64,000 bases of DNA from Anthracocystis setariae (taxonomy: Eukaryota > Basidiomycota > Ustilaginomycetes > Ustilaginales > Ustilaginaceae): contig CAKMXJ010000008.1 of assembly GCA_928724745.1 (NCBI GenBank), positions 682,001 to 746,000 on the forward strand. The letters are read 5' to 3'. Positions 29,292 to 40,006 of the stretch are shown one piece after another. Positions within the stretch are counted from its first letter, which is position 1, and every line of letters starts with the position of its first letter. The notes under the pieces are model-generated. The model did not search any database and was not told the DNA's origin. It was given only the letters and a program-made list of their open reading frames with translations. The position numbers and the translations under genes were made by a program.

Positions 29292-31376
29292 ATGCCGACA
29301 AACACAACCTCAAGGCTGTCTACACAGGCAGCGGGACCTTCAACTTCCTCGCCTCGAAAACCTCCACCACATCTCTCTCGCCTCAACTCTAGCAATTCCA
29401 CTGCAGCTTCTACGCTTCAATCCTCCGCAGTGGCCGCCATCGGAACTATCCGTACCATTTCCTCCATCTCTTCCTCCTCCACCTCTCTCCGACCCATAGC
29501 ACCGCGCCGTTCTCTCAAAGTCGTTCTGATCGGCCCAGCCAGCAGCGGCAAGACTTCGCTCCGCACACGCTTTCTGACAAACTCCTTCTTCCCCAACTAC
29601 CGCGCAACCATCGGTGCAGACTTCATCACCCGCACTCTGCCTGTGGATCCGTACTGTCCCGATGGCGAGAAAGCGACGCTGCAGATCTGGGATACGGCTG
29701 GGCAGGAGAGGTTTCAGAGTCTAGGTAGTGCTTTCTACCGGGGTGCGGATGCGGTGATCATTTGCATCGATGCAAGTGAGTTGGACGAGGGCGTGGTCAA
29801 AGTCAGGCAGTGGTATGAAACGTTTATGGAGAAAGCGCCAGGACCGAGTGACGAGGCGGAGAGGAGGAAGTTTTGTTGGGTCTGTGCGGTGAACAAGGTC
29901 GATCTTTTAGATAAAGGAGGTCAAGAGCTGGATAGGAGTAAGGTCAGATCCGTGTTAGATGGACTGGTTCCCAGCTTGGAGGGACAAGTAGACTGGGGGA
30001 TCGATGATGGACAAGAGGGAGCGAGACCGAGTGGCGCCAAGGAGCCTGCACACCCGGCCGAGGTGCTTTCGAGACCTGATCCTAATGCGGTGGAGCAGCA
30101 AGAGGTATCACAGCAAGGTTCAGATCTGGAGGAAAGCACGCCGACGCCGAAAAAGAAGAGCTTCCGAGCCAACGGCGACGCTTCTCCGACAAAGAGTAGG
30201 GTTGGAAAGAATGGCCAGTACCGACTCTCAAGAAAGTCGCTCTCATCCATCGCAGCTACAGCCTCGAAATCTGCTCAGCTAGATTCCTCGGACACAGAAG
30301 AGCCCATCACTGGGGCGAACGGAGGCACCATGGATACTGCCTACGCCACTGCCTACAATACTGTGCAGCTCAGCGCCTCGCCAACAGCCGCGTCGGATCT
30401 CATGGCGACTAAACAAGAGAGCACGGGCAGTGGACTGCTTTCGTGGTACCGGTCCAGATCGAAGGCGTCGAGCTCACAAGTCGACGGCAAAGGGCATAGA
30501 AAGCATCGAAGCATCAAGAGCATCGAAGTGTTCCAACCTTCGGACCGTGAGACCGAATCGGAAGAGGAAACGTCGAGCTTTGCTACGGCGAAGAAAACCA
30601 ACGGCTTGGGCTTTCCCTCGACGTCGTCTGCCAAATTCACCATGCAAACGCCTCCGAGGGGAGAAGGAAAGCATCGGCAGCGAGTGGATTCGACACTTTC
30701 GCTGGGTGCGCCCAGTGTCTATCATACTCCGAGGAGCAGTACCTTCTTCTCGGCTTCGCCCACGCCGCGCACTACGCTCGGTCTGCCTGGTAGCGCAAGA
30801 GACGACGGAAGTATGCGACATCAACGCATGCGATCGGCATCGTCGAGCATCCGAGTGGATGATGAATCTGGCTCGTCGCAAACAGTTGCGTCCGACCCCG
30901 TGCTTGGCGGATTGAAGCACAAAACCTCCGTAGCTTCATCCACCTCCACCACCACCACTGTTCGGCCTACGCCTCACACCATGGTGAAACCACCGAAAAC
31001 CATCACCGACCTCTTCCAACCTCAATCCCCCGAACAACCCCACACCCTACCTTCCCCATTGTCGTTGGGCGGGTCGATCCGCTCCATCTCTCTCCCCATC
31101 GAACCTACCCCAGCTACACTCATCAACGCCGGCGCGGCGGAGATCGAACACGGCTTCACGCTCTTCTACACCAGCGCCAAAACGGGCCAAAATGTAGATA
31201 GGTTGTTCCAACACATCGTCTCCCGAATCATCACCGTCCAATCCCTCCACACCCATCCCAACATGCAACAAGAACAGCAACAACACGACCAACACACTCA
31301 AGACCTCATCCGTAAAACCATCCGTCTCGCAAGTGGCAAGTCTCCCACGGACGGAACCTTGTTCGGCTGCTGCTGA
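29292..31376 (+). CDS. Large Rab7-like GTPase with a long internal insertion
   Basis: A Rab-family GTPase of 694 residues from ATG 29292, about three times the usual 200-220. A Ser-rich N-terminal extension (1-74) precedes the G domain: G1 GPASSGKTS (81-89), effector region PNYRATIGADF, G3 WDTAGQERFQSLGSAFYRGAD (the FQSLGxAFYRGAD string is Rab7-like), and G4 NKVD (201-204). About 400 residues of Ser-rich, charged, low-complexity sequence then intervene before G5 TSAK (627-630). The protein ends in CC, a dual geranylgeranylation site, so membrane anchoring is expected. No splice signals were needed to keep the frame. The insertion would loop out of the nucleotide-binding face. Its cellular role cannot be read from sequence; the canonical Ypt7 is probably elsewhere. 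Confidence 0.85.
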   Translation: MPTNTTSRLSTQAAGPSTSSPRKPPPHLSRLNSSNSTAASTLQSSAVAAIGTIRTISSISSSSTSLRPIAPRRSLKVVLIGPASSGKTSLRTRFLTNSFFPNYRATIGADFITRTLPVDPYCPDGEKATLQIWDTAGQERFQSLGSAFYRGADAVIICIDASELDEGVVKVRQWYETFMEKAPGPSDEAERRKFCWVCAVNKVDLLDKGGQELDRSKVRSVLDGLVPSLEGQVDWGIDDGQEGARPSGAKEPAHPAEVLSRPDPNAVEQQEVSQQGSDLEESTPTPKKKSFRANGDASPTKSRVGKNGQYRLSRKSLSSIAATASKSAQLDSSDTEEPITGANGGTMDTAYATAYNTVQLSASPTAASDLMATKQESTGSGLLSWYRSRSKASSSQVDGKGHRKHRSIKSIEVFQPSDRETESEEETSSFATAKKTNGLGFPSTSSAKFTMQTPPRGEGKHRQRVDSTLSLGAPSVYHTPRSSTFFSASPTPRTTLGLPGSARDDGSMRHQRMRSASSSIRVDDESGSSQTVASDPVLGGLKHKTSVASSTSTTTTVRPTPHTMVKPPKTITDLFQPQSPEQPHTLPSPLSLGGSIRSISLPIEPTPATLINAGAAEIEHGFTLFYTSAKTGQNVDRLFQHIVSRIITVQSLHTHPNMQQEQQQHDQHTQDLIRKTIRLASGKSPTDGTLFGCC

Positions 31377-31419
31377 TATCTCATACGCATAGTGCAACCC
31401 ACCATCCTTTTTCCCTTTC

Positions 31420-31438
31420 TTTTTTTTTTTTTTTTTTT
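31420..31438. repeat. 19-T tract in a convergent 3' region
   Basis: T19 lies between the stop of the Rab-like gene and the stop of the phosphogluconolactonase gene; it probably falls in the 3' UTR or terminator of one of them. Confidence 0.85.
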
Positions 31439-31550
31439 GGACAAATCAAACCACCGTTTGCCAGATCAGATGGACAACGAGCTTTGTTACATTGGTGAGA
31501 GCGAATGCGATACTTGGGAGCTGGCAATGCCAATTTTGGGGCTAGATTTT

Positions 31551-32360
31551 TCAGAGTTTGAACTCGCTCCTTGCATACTTTGTGGTGGTGCTTGCGGCGT
31601 TGTCGGTGAAAAAGTAAATGTCACCTGGTGGCGAGGGACGAACTCTGCTTGCTGGCAGACCTAGTTCTGGTTGATCGAGGACTTTGCTGAGCATTTCTTG
31701 TTTGCCTTCACCGGCGAGAACAAAGGCGAGACGGTGGGCGTGGTTGAGAACGGGGTAGGTGAATGTGATGCGTTTGGCGGGAGGTTTGGGCGAGTCTTCG
31801 ATGGGGGCAACCCAACGGTCGTTTTCCTCCAACAGCTCGTGACCGGGGAACAGCGAGCATGTGTGACCATCGGGACCCATACCCAAGAGGATGAGGTCGA
31901 ACACTGGGTTGCGTACCGCCTCCTTGCCGGCGAACGCAGCGACGAGTTGCTTTTCGTATGCATCGCTGAGTTCCTCTGGATCGTCGAGCAATTTTTCGTC
32001 GATGGTGTGGATTTGCGAACGCTTGAGCTCGGGCACTTTGCTGAAGAACTCCTGATGGCAAAGGTAGTAGTTGGAGTCTTGGTGGTCGAGAGGTACGAGA
32101 CGTTCGTCGCAGAAAAAGATTTCCCACTTGTCCCATCTCAACGCATTGTCGTCGCGGTTGATGAGGTACTTTGCAAGCATTTTGGGCAGAGATCCACCGG
32201 ATGTGGCGAGGGTGAACTTGTTGCGACGTGCGATGGCGTCGTTCTGCGCCTTGATGACAAAGTCGGCGAGACTGCGAGAAAGTGCGTCCGAGTCGGCGAA
32301 CGAGAACAGGATGGGCTCGGCAGGTTTTTGGCTCGGTGCAGTGGCGTTGACGGGCGGCAT
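31551..32360 (-). CDS. SOL3: 6-phosphogluconolactonase
   Basis: Second enzyme of the oxidative pentose phosphate pathway; hydrolyses 6-phosphogluconolactone in the cytosol. The protein is 269 residues from the ATG at 32360 ([10 protein letters not shown]); the frame is open further upstream only with GTG. Family motifs are [37 protein letters not shown] and the signature [18 protein letters not shown]. The end is KYARSEFKL. Length is as expected for the DevB/Sol family. The yeast genome has several SOL paralogues, so the gene name is only a family label. Confidence 0.93.
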   Translation of the reverse strand: MPPVNATAPSQKPAEPILFSFADSDALSRSLADFVIKAQNDAIARRNKFTLATSGGSLPKMLAKYLINRDDNALRWDKWEIFFCDERLVPLDHQDSNYYLCHQEFFSKVPELKRSQIHTIDEKLLDDPEELSDAYEKQLVAAFAGKEAVRNPVFDLILLGMGPDGHTCSLFPGHELLEENDRWVAPIEDSPKPPAKRITFTYPVLNHAHRLAFVLAGEGKQEMLSKVLDQPELGLPASRVRPSPPGDIYFFTDNAASTTTKYARSEFKL

Positions 32361-33543
32361 GATGGGCAAAGTGGTCACTGTGTCAGAAGGAAAAGGATCG
32401 AGAAATCAAAGTAGAGACAAGATGCTAGGAAAGCAAAGTGGAGCTGGGAGCGGTTGATGGAGGATGAGGAAAGGAAGAAAGATGGGATGATGGGTGTGTG
32501 TCAAATTGGAGCAAGCAATGCAATTCACAGCGCAGATGGCTGGAATTCAGAGAGGCAACTGAGTAAACGTGCGACAGCGGCGTGGGAAGCGGGTAGCGTG
32601 CCTGTTGAACAGAGTGACTCAAGCACGTATTCATCATATTTTATTGGTTTGCAAAAGTGGAGCGGAGCGGACCGAAACCAATCCAAATCTCAACTCGACT
32701 CAAGTCAGGCCGAGCCAAGTCAAGTCGAATCAAATACCACACAACAGACACGATTGCCGCACATTTCGCCCATAACAACGCCGACGCCTATCTCTTTCAC
32801 TCAATTTGGCCAAAAATTATCGCTAGCCGGGTCTGCTTGTTTCTTTTTTTCTCTGTCTTGCTCGCCAACCTGATGCATCTATACCCCGGACGCTCTTGTG
32901 GTAGCAATCTGTATACAAAAGGCACCGCAGAAGGCCGAGTCTAGTTGAGGTCTACCAATAAAGCCGAAACCACCGACCAGGAGAGACTAAGGCTCAGTCG
33001 GAATGAAAGGTCGTTTGCTTGATCGTGATCGATTTCCTAAAACGCGCCGATCCACTGCCCTCTCTCTCTCTCTCTTTATCTCATTTTGAAATTTGTTGGC
33101 CTGTGCTCAACTCACTTTGCTTCGACGTCCAGCCGGCAATTCAACCATCAAACCGAAAGAAATCAGCTCTCGTGAGCCATTAGATGCACGGTGAACGATC
33201 AGCTCAGCACAGCAACCATAACGTGCAATCCAAGCCATGTTCGGCTTCAGAATGAAAGACGAGCCCGGGAGAGCGGCAAGACTCGAGAGACGCGAGCCAA
33301 CACCCAAAGATACCTTATCTTTCATGGCGCGGCTGTGACGTCAGGCACCAATTCCAATTTTGAGCAGCATCCTTGTTACTAACACTGTTACTAACAGTAA
33401 TCTTGCATTGCGAAAAAAAAACGACCACTTACACCAACCACACACCATGCAAGAGAGATTCGAGAAAGCATCATTTTGTCACATTGGAAGGTGATACAAA
33501 TGCAAAGAGCAGCTATGCAATGCTATACTATGCTATACTAAAG
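32361..33543. other. Interval between phosphogluconolactonase start and NHX1 stop
   Basis: 1.18 kb with no supported gene. It holds the phosphogluconolactonase promoter and probable NHX1 3' UTR, a CT-repeat at 33061-33075, repeated TCAAGTC-like words near 32695-32730, and a doubled TATGCTATAC at 33519-33540 just past the NHX1 stop. Confidence 0.45.
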
Positions 33544-35976
33544 CTAGTTTTCAGGCGCGCTAGCTTCATGACTACTGAAAGTTCTTCTCGTCGGCGTATT
33601 CGCTCCACTGGTCGACCGTCTCCCGCTCGCAAACAACGTCGCATCCAACACCGGCGTCAATCCCTCATCCTCATCTTCATCCACCACCACCGCATCCCTC
33701 TCCCCCGGATAACTCTCCGCATCGCCATCCTCTTCAACACTGAAAAAGTTCCTCCTTGCACTTCCCGTACTTTCATTCCCCCCTCCGCTCAAATCGAGCT
33801 CACTTCGCGATGCCGCAGCGTCACGAGCAGCCAGCCGGGCTATCTTCTTCTCCTCGTGCTTGCGTGAAGCGACCGAGTTCGAGAACAGCGGTAGAAGATA
33901 CTTTTGATCGATCGCCTGGAACCATTGGCCGTCCTTCATGACCAAGCCCGCGCGATCTAGCAACTGCTTGGCCGGCGACGAAGTCGATCCGTCCGCTGAA
34001 GACGCTTCGATCACCGCCTTTCGGATCTCAGTCAAACTCGGCAGCGTCGACGCGCGAGCAGGTTTCCCGCCACCCGGTCGTCCCAGCCCGGCACCAGTGG
34101 GAAGCGGAGACACTGACCTCGACGGAAGCATGTCGGCCGAATAGCTCGACACTTCATCGTCCTCGTCCAAGTCATCCGCAAAGCCGCTCCGCGTCACCTT
34201 GCCGCCTCGATTGGACGCGTACACCGAGCTGCTGTGGCTCAGCGAAGCTCGCGGCGACGATGCCTCGCTGGCGTCCCGATAGCCTGCTTTGCCGTTGGAT
34301 GCATATCGATGGCCCGAGCGCGTCAGGCCAGCTCGTTCGGATGGATCCCGGTAACTGCTCGAATCCAAATAATTGCGTCGATTGATGCCTCGAAGTCGCA
34401 TGACATCGTCTTCGTCCTCTTCGTCGTCCGAGTCGTTTTCGTCGTCCTGGACGCCTGTACGGATGCCGAGGATGTCCAGCATCTGTGCCGTGGTACCGCC
34501 GAACACGATCACCGTCAGCACCACCGTCACCAACACAGTGGTCTGAAGCGCAATCGCGTTCTGGCCTTCGATACCCGCCGACAGCGCGAAACCCACCGCA
34601 CCGCGCAAGCCCGCCCAGAAAAGCATGATCTGGTACTGTCGCGGCAGTTCTTCCTCGACTGTTCCTCGAGGAACACCTCCTCCACCAGTCGCCCTCGCTC
34701 GTCGATTGTTCCTGGCCCGCTTGATCGCATTGACCACACTGGCGATCGGGAACACGGCGCAGTACCTAGAGGCAACGACTGCAAACACGGTGACGATGAT
34801 GAACAGCGGCTTGTACACCAAGATCTCCTGCGTAAACAGACTCAAGCCGAGATAGATAAATATAAAGTTTTCCGACAGGCTGGCGAGCGTCTGGAAAGTG
34901 TACCTCGTCGTCCTCTGCGTGCGTCTCGACATGTTGTGGTATGCGTAGTGTTTGAGCGTGATACCGCAGAAGAGCAGCGACACGATGCCGCTCATGGTGA
35001 CGCCGTTGCTGAAAAAGTAGCTCGTGTAGGCAATGAGTGCAACCAGACAGCTCTCGAGCTGAGGATACGAGCTCAATCGAGAGTGCTTGAGAAGCAGAGA
35101 GCATCCAAGGCCGAAAGAGATACCCAATAACATGGAAAGCGTAAAGACGACCAAGAAGAGGCCGATACCATGGAAGACGGATGAGATGTAGATCTCCTGG
35201 CCTCTAAATGTGGAAAGCGTCTCGAACATGACAATCGACACGGCGTCGTTGAGGATGCTTTCTCCAAAAATGACCGAGTAGAGCTTGGGGTCTACTTTGT
35301 ACGTGTTGAAGATGGCGAGAATCGTGACGGGGTCTGTAGCGCTGAGTGTCGAACCAAAGATCAGACACTCGAGAAGAGTGAGCGAGATGCTCTCGAGGTG
35401 AAGCAGAGACCACAGGTAGACAATGACTCCGACAACGATGGCACTGATGAAAGTGCCGGCAAAGGCAAAGATGAGAATGGTGCCAAAGTTGCGAAAGAAG
35501 TTCTCCTGACGAAGGTCGTAGCCGGACGCGAGGATGATGGGCGGCAAAAGAACGTTCAGCATGATGGTGTTGCTGAAACTGAGCATGCTCTGCACTTGCT
35601 CGCCGGGTCCGATGCGAAGACAGAGACCGACAAACATGCCGGCAAAGAGACCGACGATGGTTTCATGGACGGCAGTGATGCGCTTGACCTTGAGATAGTA
35701 GGATGTCCAGAACGAAAGGATGAGAAGCGACAAGACAAGGAAGAGAGCAAGCGACGAGAATCGCTCCTGTTGCTCTGCGTCAGGAACAGGCGCAGTACTT
35801 GGCGTCGCAGTGGCAGTAGCGGTTACCGTAGCTGTTGCTGTTGCGCTCACAGAAGCTGATATTGATGTTGGCGAGGGCGAGGGCGAAGGCGAGGGCGTGG
35901 CATCAGCGGCGGCGGCGACGGCACCGATTGCATATGCAAGCAGCACCATCGCCTTGACCAGCATCTCGACCACCAT
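33544..35976 (-). CDS. NHX1: Endosomal Na+(K+)/H+ exchanger of the NHX1/NHE6 type
   Basis: Exchanges Na+ or K+ for protons across late endosome/prevacuolar membranes, controlling luminal pH and traffic. The 810-residue intron-less protein starts with a hydrophobic signal-like segment, then a low-complexity SPSPSP and Ala/Thr-rich linker (about 26-68). The transporter core spans about 75-500 with repeated membrane segments, including GESILNDAVSIVMFETL (near 236, the conserved Asn-Asp transport residues), NFIFIYLGLSLFTQE and GLRGAVGFALSAG (near 462). A long hydrophilic C-terminal tail (500-810) is rich in Ser, Asp and Glu. Length exceeds yeast Nhx1 (633) because of the tail. It diverges from NIC96. 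Confidence 0.93.
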   Translation of the reverse strand: MVVEMLVKAMVLLAYAIGAVAAAADATPSPSPSPSPTSISASVSATATATVTATATATPSTAPVPDAEQQERFSSLALFLVLSLLILSFWTSYYLKVKRITAVHETIVGLFAGMFVGLCLRIGPGEQVQSMLSFSNTIMLNVLLPPIILASGYDLRQENFFRNFGTILIFAFAGTFISAIVVGVIVYLWSLLHLESISLTLLECLIFGSTLSATDPVTILAIFNTYKVDPKLYSVIFGESILNDAVSIVMFETLSTFRGQEIYISSVFHGIGLFLVVFTLSMLLGISFGLGCSLLLKHSRLSSYPQLESCLVALIAYTSYFFSNGVTMSGIVSLLFCGITLKHYAYHNMSRRTQRTTRYTFQTLASLSENFIFIYLGLSLFTQEILVYKPLFIIVTVFAVVASRYCAVFPIASVVNAIKRARNNRRARATGGGGVPRGTVEEELPRQYQIMLFWAGLRGAVGFALSAGIEGQNAIALQTTVLVTVVLTVIVFGGTTAQMLDILGIRTGVQDDENDSDDEEDEDDVMRLRGINRRNYLDSSSYRDPSERAGLTRSGHRYASNGKAGYRDASEASSPRASLSHSSSVYASNRGGKVTRSGFADDLDEDDEVSSYSADMLPSRSVSPLPTGAGLGRPGGGKPARASTLPSLTEIRKAVIEASSADGSTSSPAKQLLDRAGLVMKDGQWFQAIDQKYLLPLFSNSVASRKHEEKKIARLAARDAAASRSELDLSGGGNESTGSARRNFFSVEEDGDAESYPGERDAVVVDEDEDEGLTPVLDATLFASGRRSTSGANTPTRRTFSSHEASAPEN

Positions 35977-36752
35977 GCTGGATCGATGCTGTCAGCAACC
36001 GCTGCTGTTTCTTTATCGGGCCAACAAGGGGTTCAATAGCAAAGGCGAAGCATGGAACGATGGAACCGATGGTCCGGCCACTTGGAGCGCAGCGCTTGGC
36101 TTGAGTGATTTTGCGGCGATGATGGTTGTAGCGCGTCAAGATCTGCACATCTGACCGGCGAGCGCAGAAGGACCCTTGAAACGTGATTTCAGCTGGTCTC
36201 GACATTGAGACGTTGGTCAACAATTAGGTTAACCTTCGTCGAGGGTGGCTGCTGCCTGCTGCCTGCTGCCTGCTGCCTGCTTCCAGCTGAGTGTGAGTTG
36301 CGTGGCGAGCTGTTCGCTGCTGCTTCCCGCTGTTGCAAGCGAGTCCGTGCGTGCAGCCCATTCGTAATTTTCGCATGTTATGTTGTCTCTAGTGAAGATC
36401 TCACATTGGATGGATTTCGCTTGGTGAAGCTGATCCGTGATCGAATCGAATCTGCCCGATCTGTTCGCGACCAGTGTTGCCGAGTGCCGCAAAATTGAGA
36501 AAGCGACAAGAATCCGAGAAGGTGTTTGTTGTTGTTCAACAGTCTGCATCTGTCCTGCCACCTTCTTCCAACGCCATCACCACGCAGTCACACTGCAACC
36601 TATAGCTCTCGACATCAGCTTGCGCATTGTGCTCGACTGCTCCACCTGTGCAATTCCAGGTTCCAGCTTTCACCCCTCGCCATCTCGCTCGGCAAAAGAC
36701 CACCAATCTAAAACGGGTCTAGATTCGCGCGCACATTCTTCTTTCCGCAACC
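35977..36752. promoter_or_regulatory. Divergent upstream region of NHX1 and NIC96
   Basis: 776 bp shared upstream of both genes. It contains four copies of a 7-bp CTGCTGC unit at 36249-36276. The last 250 bp before NIC96 have no ATG, consistent with a clean 5' leader. Confidence 0.5.
36249..36280. repeat. Tandem CTGCTGC repeat
   Basis: Four exact copies of CTGCTGC followed by CTGC, in the shared upstream region of NHX1 and NIC96. Confidence 0.9.
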
Positions 36753-39503
36753 ATGAACGACTATCCGATGGACGCGGCGCCTCAGTCGCTGTCAGAGCTT
36801 CTGCAGCAGTCGAGGAGACTGACAAATCACCTCGGTCGATCTGATCTTCCGCAGATCCAGCTCGGCCTCGATCAGATCGAAAATCAAAGTCGCAAGCTCG
36901 TCTCCAAAAGCCTTCGATCCGGCTCTGCACAACCCGGTGATGCTCGTGCACACTACTTCCTCGCCAATGGTGGTATTGACGCTGCCCAGCTCGCAGACAC
37001 CATCAACTCGGCCAACATCGCCAGCACCTTCGAACCGCTTCAGCCTATCTACGACACTGATGTCGAGAGCTACTTGACTCACGAGCACCAGCAGGTGGTC
37101 ATCAGCGCCATCGAGCAAGGTCGACGCGAAACCCTCCAAGACTTCCACCGCAACCTTGATCGTACCATGCACCGTGACTGGGAGCGACAAAAGCGCAAGA
37201 TCCTCGAAGAGCTTGGCCAGCACCAACCCTCTGGCGCTTCCTCCGCACGCGATGCTGACCTCGATGCCTCACGCTCCGGATTTGGCGCATCCACCTCGGC
37301 GTACACCTTGCCTTCCACTTCCACAAGCTTGCTTAGTTCCAGCGCTACTTCTCAGATGCATGGAAAGATGGCCAGATACCAAATGGTCGTTTCCAGGCTC
37401 AATTCGTCCCGCCTGGAAGGATACAACCTTGCTCTGGCACATGCTTTCATCGATGCCATCTCGGGTCTGGGCGAGGATGCAAAGAACAAGGAGCTCCACG
37501 AGAGCTGGAAGGCGCTCGCATCCATGGTACGAGAGCAAAATGTCCGCAACGGAGAGTTCAGCGCCAAACCCATCATGGAGCGCCAGTACGCTTCCGCATA
37601 CGTCGACCTCAAAGGGTGGAACGGCATGGACGGCGTCAACCTCCGCAAGGAGCTCATCCAAGGCTCCAAGGCGTTCCTGGAAAATGAATTCGAAGAGCAC
37701 ATGGAGCAGGTCATCGCAGCCAACCCTGTTCTCGCTCAGCGTGGCGGTGCTCCTTCGGTGCGCTCGACTGTCGCCGCGTTCTTGCGCGTCCAGCATCTCA
37801 GCTCGCAAAACCAGTGGAGATCTGACTTGGCCAAGGAGCTCGACGCCGCCACCAACGTGCCCATCTGGGCCGAACTCTACTTTCTGCTGCGTATCGGCAA
37901 AATCAAAGAGGCGCTCGAGTGTGCTTCGGAGAACGAGAACCGCATCCGATCCACCGATCCTTCTTTCCACGCTTACCTCAAAGCCTGGGTGGACTCACCC
38001 GACCGTCGCCTGCCTCGTTTGCTCAAGGATCGCTTCACGGCGGAATACAATTCGCGCTTCCGCACAGTTCCCGAAGTGCACGACCCCTACAAGCTTGCCC
38101 TCTACAAGCTGATTGGCAGGATCGATGTCTCGAAGAAGTTCCCCGCATTGCTTACATCGAGTATACAGAACTGGCTCTGGTTGCAGCTCAGCATGGTTCG
38201 CGAAACATATGACGAGGATGCCGACGCTCAAGACTCGGTGCGCGACCGATTCACACTTGCTGATCTGGGCCACAAGGTCGAAAAGTTCGGCGAAGCCTAC
38301 TTCGACCCTAAGGGCAACCGTCCCCTGTTCTACTTCCGACTCCTACTCTTGTGCGGACAGTTTGAAAAGGCTGTAGGCTTCTTGTTCTCGCGCTCAGCAC
38401 ACCAGATGGATGCCATCCACTTTGCTGTGGTGCTCGCCTACTATGGTCTGCTGCGGGTTCCTTCGCAGGCGGCTTCGTCGCAGGTCGAATACCTGTTGGT
38501 CGAGTCGGACGGCAACGGGGGCAGCACCGCCTCGATCGACTTTGCCAAGCTTGTGCAGCGATACGTTCGCATGTTCTCGCAGTCGTCGCGAAGGGACGCT
38601 CTTCAATACCTCTACCTCATCTGCTTGCACGCCGATGTGGCTGAGCCCATCGGATCGGAGCAGGTTCGACGATGCCATGACTTGATCCGCGCCCTTGTGC
38701 TCGAAGCCCACCCGACCGAGTTCCAGGAGCTGCTGGGCGATGTTCGCACCAACGGCGCCAAGACGCCTGGACTGATCGAGCGCAACTTGCCGCTCATCAA
38801 GATCAAGAACGAGCGCGAGTTCCTCTCGACCATTGTGCAGGTGGCTGCGACGCAATGCGACATGGCGCACCGCACCGAATCGGCCATCTTGCTGTACAAC
38901 CTCGCCGGCCAGCACGACACGGTTGTCGCTGTCCTGAACAAGGAGCTCGGCGCACGGCTCACCGAACCCAGTACCGCCTCGGAATGGAAGTCCAACGGCC
39001 TATCGTCCGGAGCCTCGTTTTCGGCTGCCAGCAACCTTGTCACTCTGGCAACTGCCATTCTGGACACGTATGAGAAGCAGTATGGCTACTCGGGCAAGAA
39101 CCGCGATACGTGCCGCCGTCTCCTCGAGCTCAAGAAAGCCGTCGGCCTCCACAGCGATGGCCAGAATCTTGAGGCACTGCAGACCATCGAGGCGCTGCGC
39201 ATCTTGCCGCTGGATGCAGAGTCACGCAAAGACGTGGTTGCTATCACACGCAAGGCGGAAGAGTTCAAGGAGGTTGACGAAAACATTGCACGCAATTTCT
39301 CCGAGATTGTGCTCATGACCATGACCATCCTGTACAGGCTGCATCAGGAGCTCAAGGAGAGCATCCACAGAAGCGGTATGGGTGCCATGGACGAATACCG
39401 GGCACAGGCGAGGGCATTGATGATGTGGGCGGGTATGTTGCGGTTCCGTATGAGCAGCGAGACGTACAGCCAGCTCACTCGCCTTGATGTCTTTATCCAC
39501 TAA
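36753..39503 (+). CDS. NIC96: Nucleoporin Nic96/Nup93
   Basis: Scaffold nucleoporin of the inner ring, which anchors the Nsp1 channel complex and is needed for pore assembly. The intron-less protein has 916 residues, near the 839 of yeast and 819 of human Nup93. The N-terminal part (1-150) is hydrophilic and includes the short helix region that binds the channel complex in homologues. The remainder is a largely helical solenoid with Nic96-type blocks such as PIWAELYFLLRIGKIKEAL, FHAYLKAWV, WLWLQLSMVRE, FDPKGNRPLFYFRLLLLCGQFE and DAIHFAVVLAYYGLL. Start is the ATG at 36753 after an ATG-free leader. Confidence 0.94.
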   Translation: MNDYPMDAAPQSLSELLQQSRRLTNHLGRSDLPQIQLGLDQIENQSRKLVSKSLRSGSAQPGDARAHYFLANGGIDAAQLADTINSANIASTFEPLQPIYDTDVESYLTHEHQQVVISAIEQGRRETLQDFHRNLDRTMHRDWERQKRKILEELGQHQPSGASSARDADLDASRSGFGASTSAYTLPSTSTSLLSSSATSQMHGKMARYQMVVSRLNSSRLEGYNLALAHAFIDAISGLGEDAKNKELHESWKALASMVREQNVRNGEFSAKPIMERQYASAYVDLKGWNGMDGVNLRKELIQGSKAFLENEFEEHMEQVIAANPVLAQRGGAPSVRSTVAAFLRVQHLSSQNQWRSDLAKELDAATNVPIWAELYFLLRIGKIKEALECASENENRIRSTDPSFHAYLKAWVDSPDRRLPRLLKDRFTAEYNSRFRTVPEVHDPYKLALYKLIGRIDVSKKFPALLTSSIQNWLWLQLSMVRETYDEDADAQDSVRDRFTLADLGHKVEKFGEAYFDPKGNRPLFYFRLLLLCGQFEKAVGFLFSRSAHQMDAIHFAVVLAYYGLLRVPSQAASSQVEYLLVESDGNGGSTASIDFAKLVQRYVRMFSQSSRRDALQYLYLICLHADVAEPIGSEQVRRCHDLIRALVLEAHPTEFQELLGDVRTNGAKTPGLIERNLPLIKIKNEREFLSTIVQVAATQCDMAHRTESAILLYNLAGQHDTVVAVLNKELGARLTEPSTASEWKSNGLSSGASFSAASNLVTLATAILDTYEKQYGYSGKNRDTCRRLLELKKAVGLHSDGQNLEALQTIEALRILPLDAESRKDVVAITRKAEEFKEVDENIARNFSEIVLMTMTILYRLHQELKESIHRSGMGAMDEYRAQARALMMWAGMLRFRMSSETYSQLTRLDVFIH

Positions 39504-40006
39504 GCTAGTCATCGCTACACTAAGGTAACCTCATCATGTGTACGCTGTGCTATCGAGTCGAGTCTCGTCTAGATTATGTTGCATCGTATGATACAGCAGC
39601 TTGCGTGTTGCCATTCTACATCACGCCCACGTGTTAGGGTGGCGATTTCGTGAGACAGAAAAAGAAAGAAAGAAAGAAAGAAAGCAAGCTAGCTGAACGG
39701 TTTGCGCAGGGTCCAAGCCCATCGAATTTTTTTCTTGGCATGCCGACTGAGTTGGCCGGTGAATTTTTCGGGCCGCGCGACGCCGCCTAGCCTTTATTTT
39801 TATTTTATTCTTTTTCTCTTTTTTTTTTTTTTGGTCCCAAAAAACGTGGGCGAAATCGAGGGTACTGCATCGCGGTTCACTGGGATAGCCCGTGCGCAGC
39901 AAAGCGCAACCGTGAACAATTACTGTGGTAGCAAGCAATCAATTGATCGCCTCCTTGCCTTCATCTCCACCAAGATCATCATACTGGACTGGACACCGGC
40001 AACACC
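39504..40006. other. Interval between NIC96 and the CDF gene
   Basis: 503 bp of NIC96 3' UTR and CDF promoter. It contains an AAAG microsatellite at 39659-39684 and a T-rich stretch near 39797-39833. Confidence 0.5.
39659..39684. repeat. AAAG tetranucleotide repeat
   Basis: About six units of AAAG in the intergenic sequence downstream of NIC96. Confidence 0.9.
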
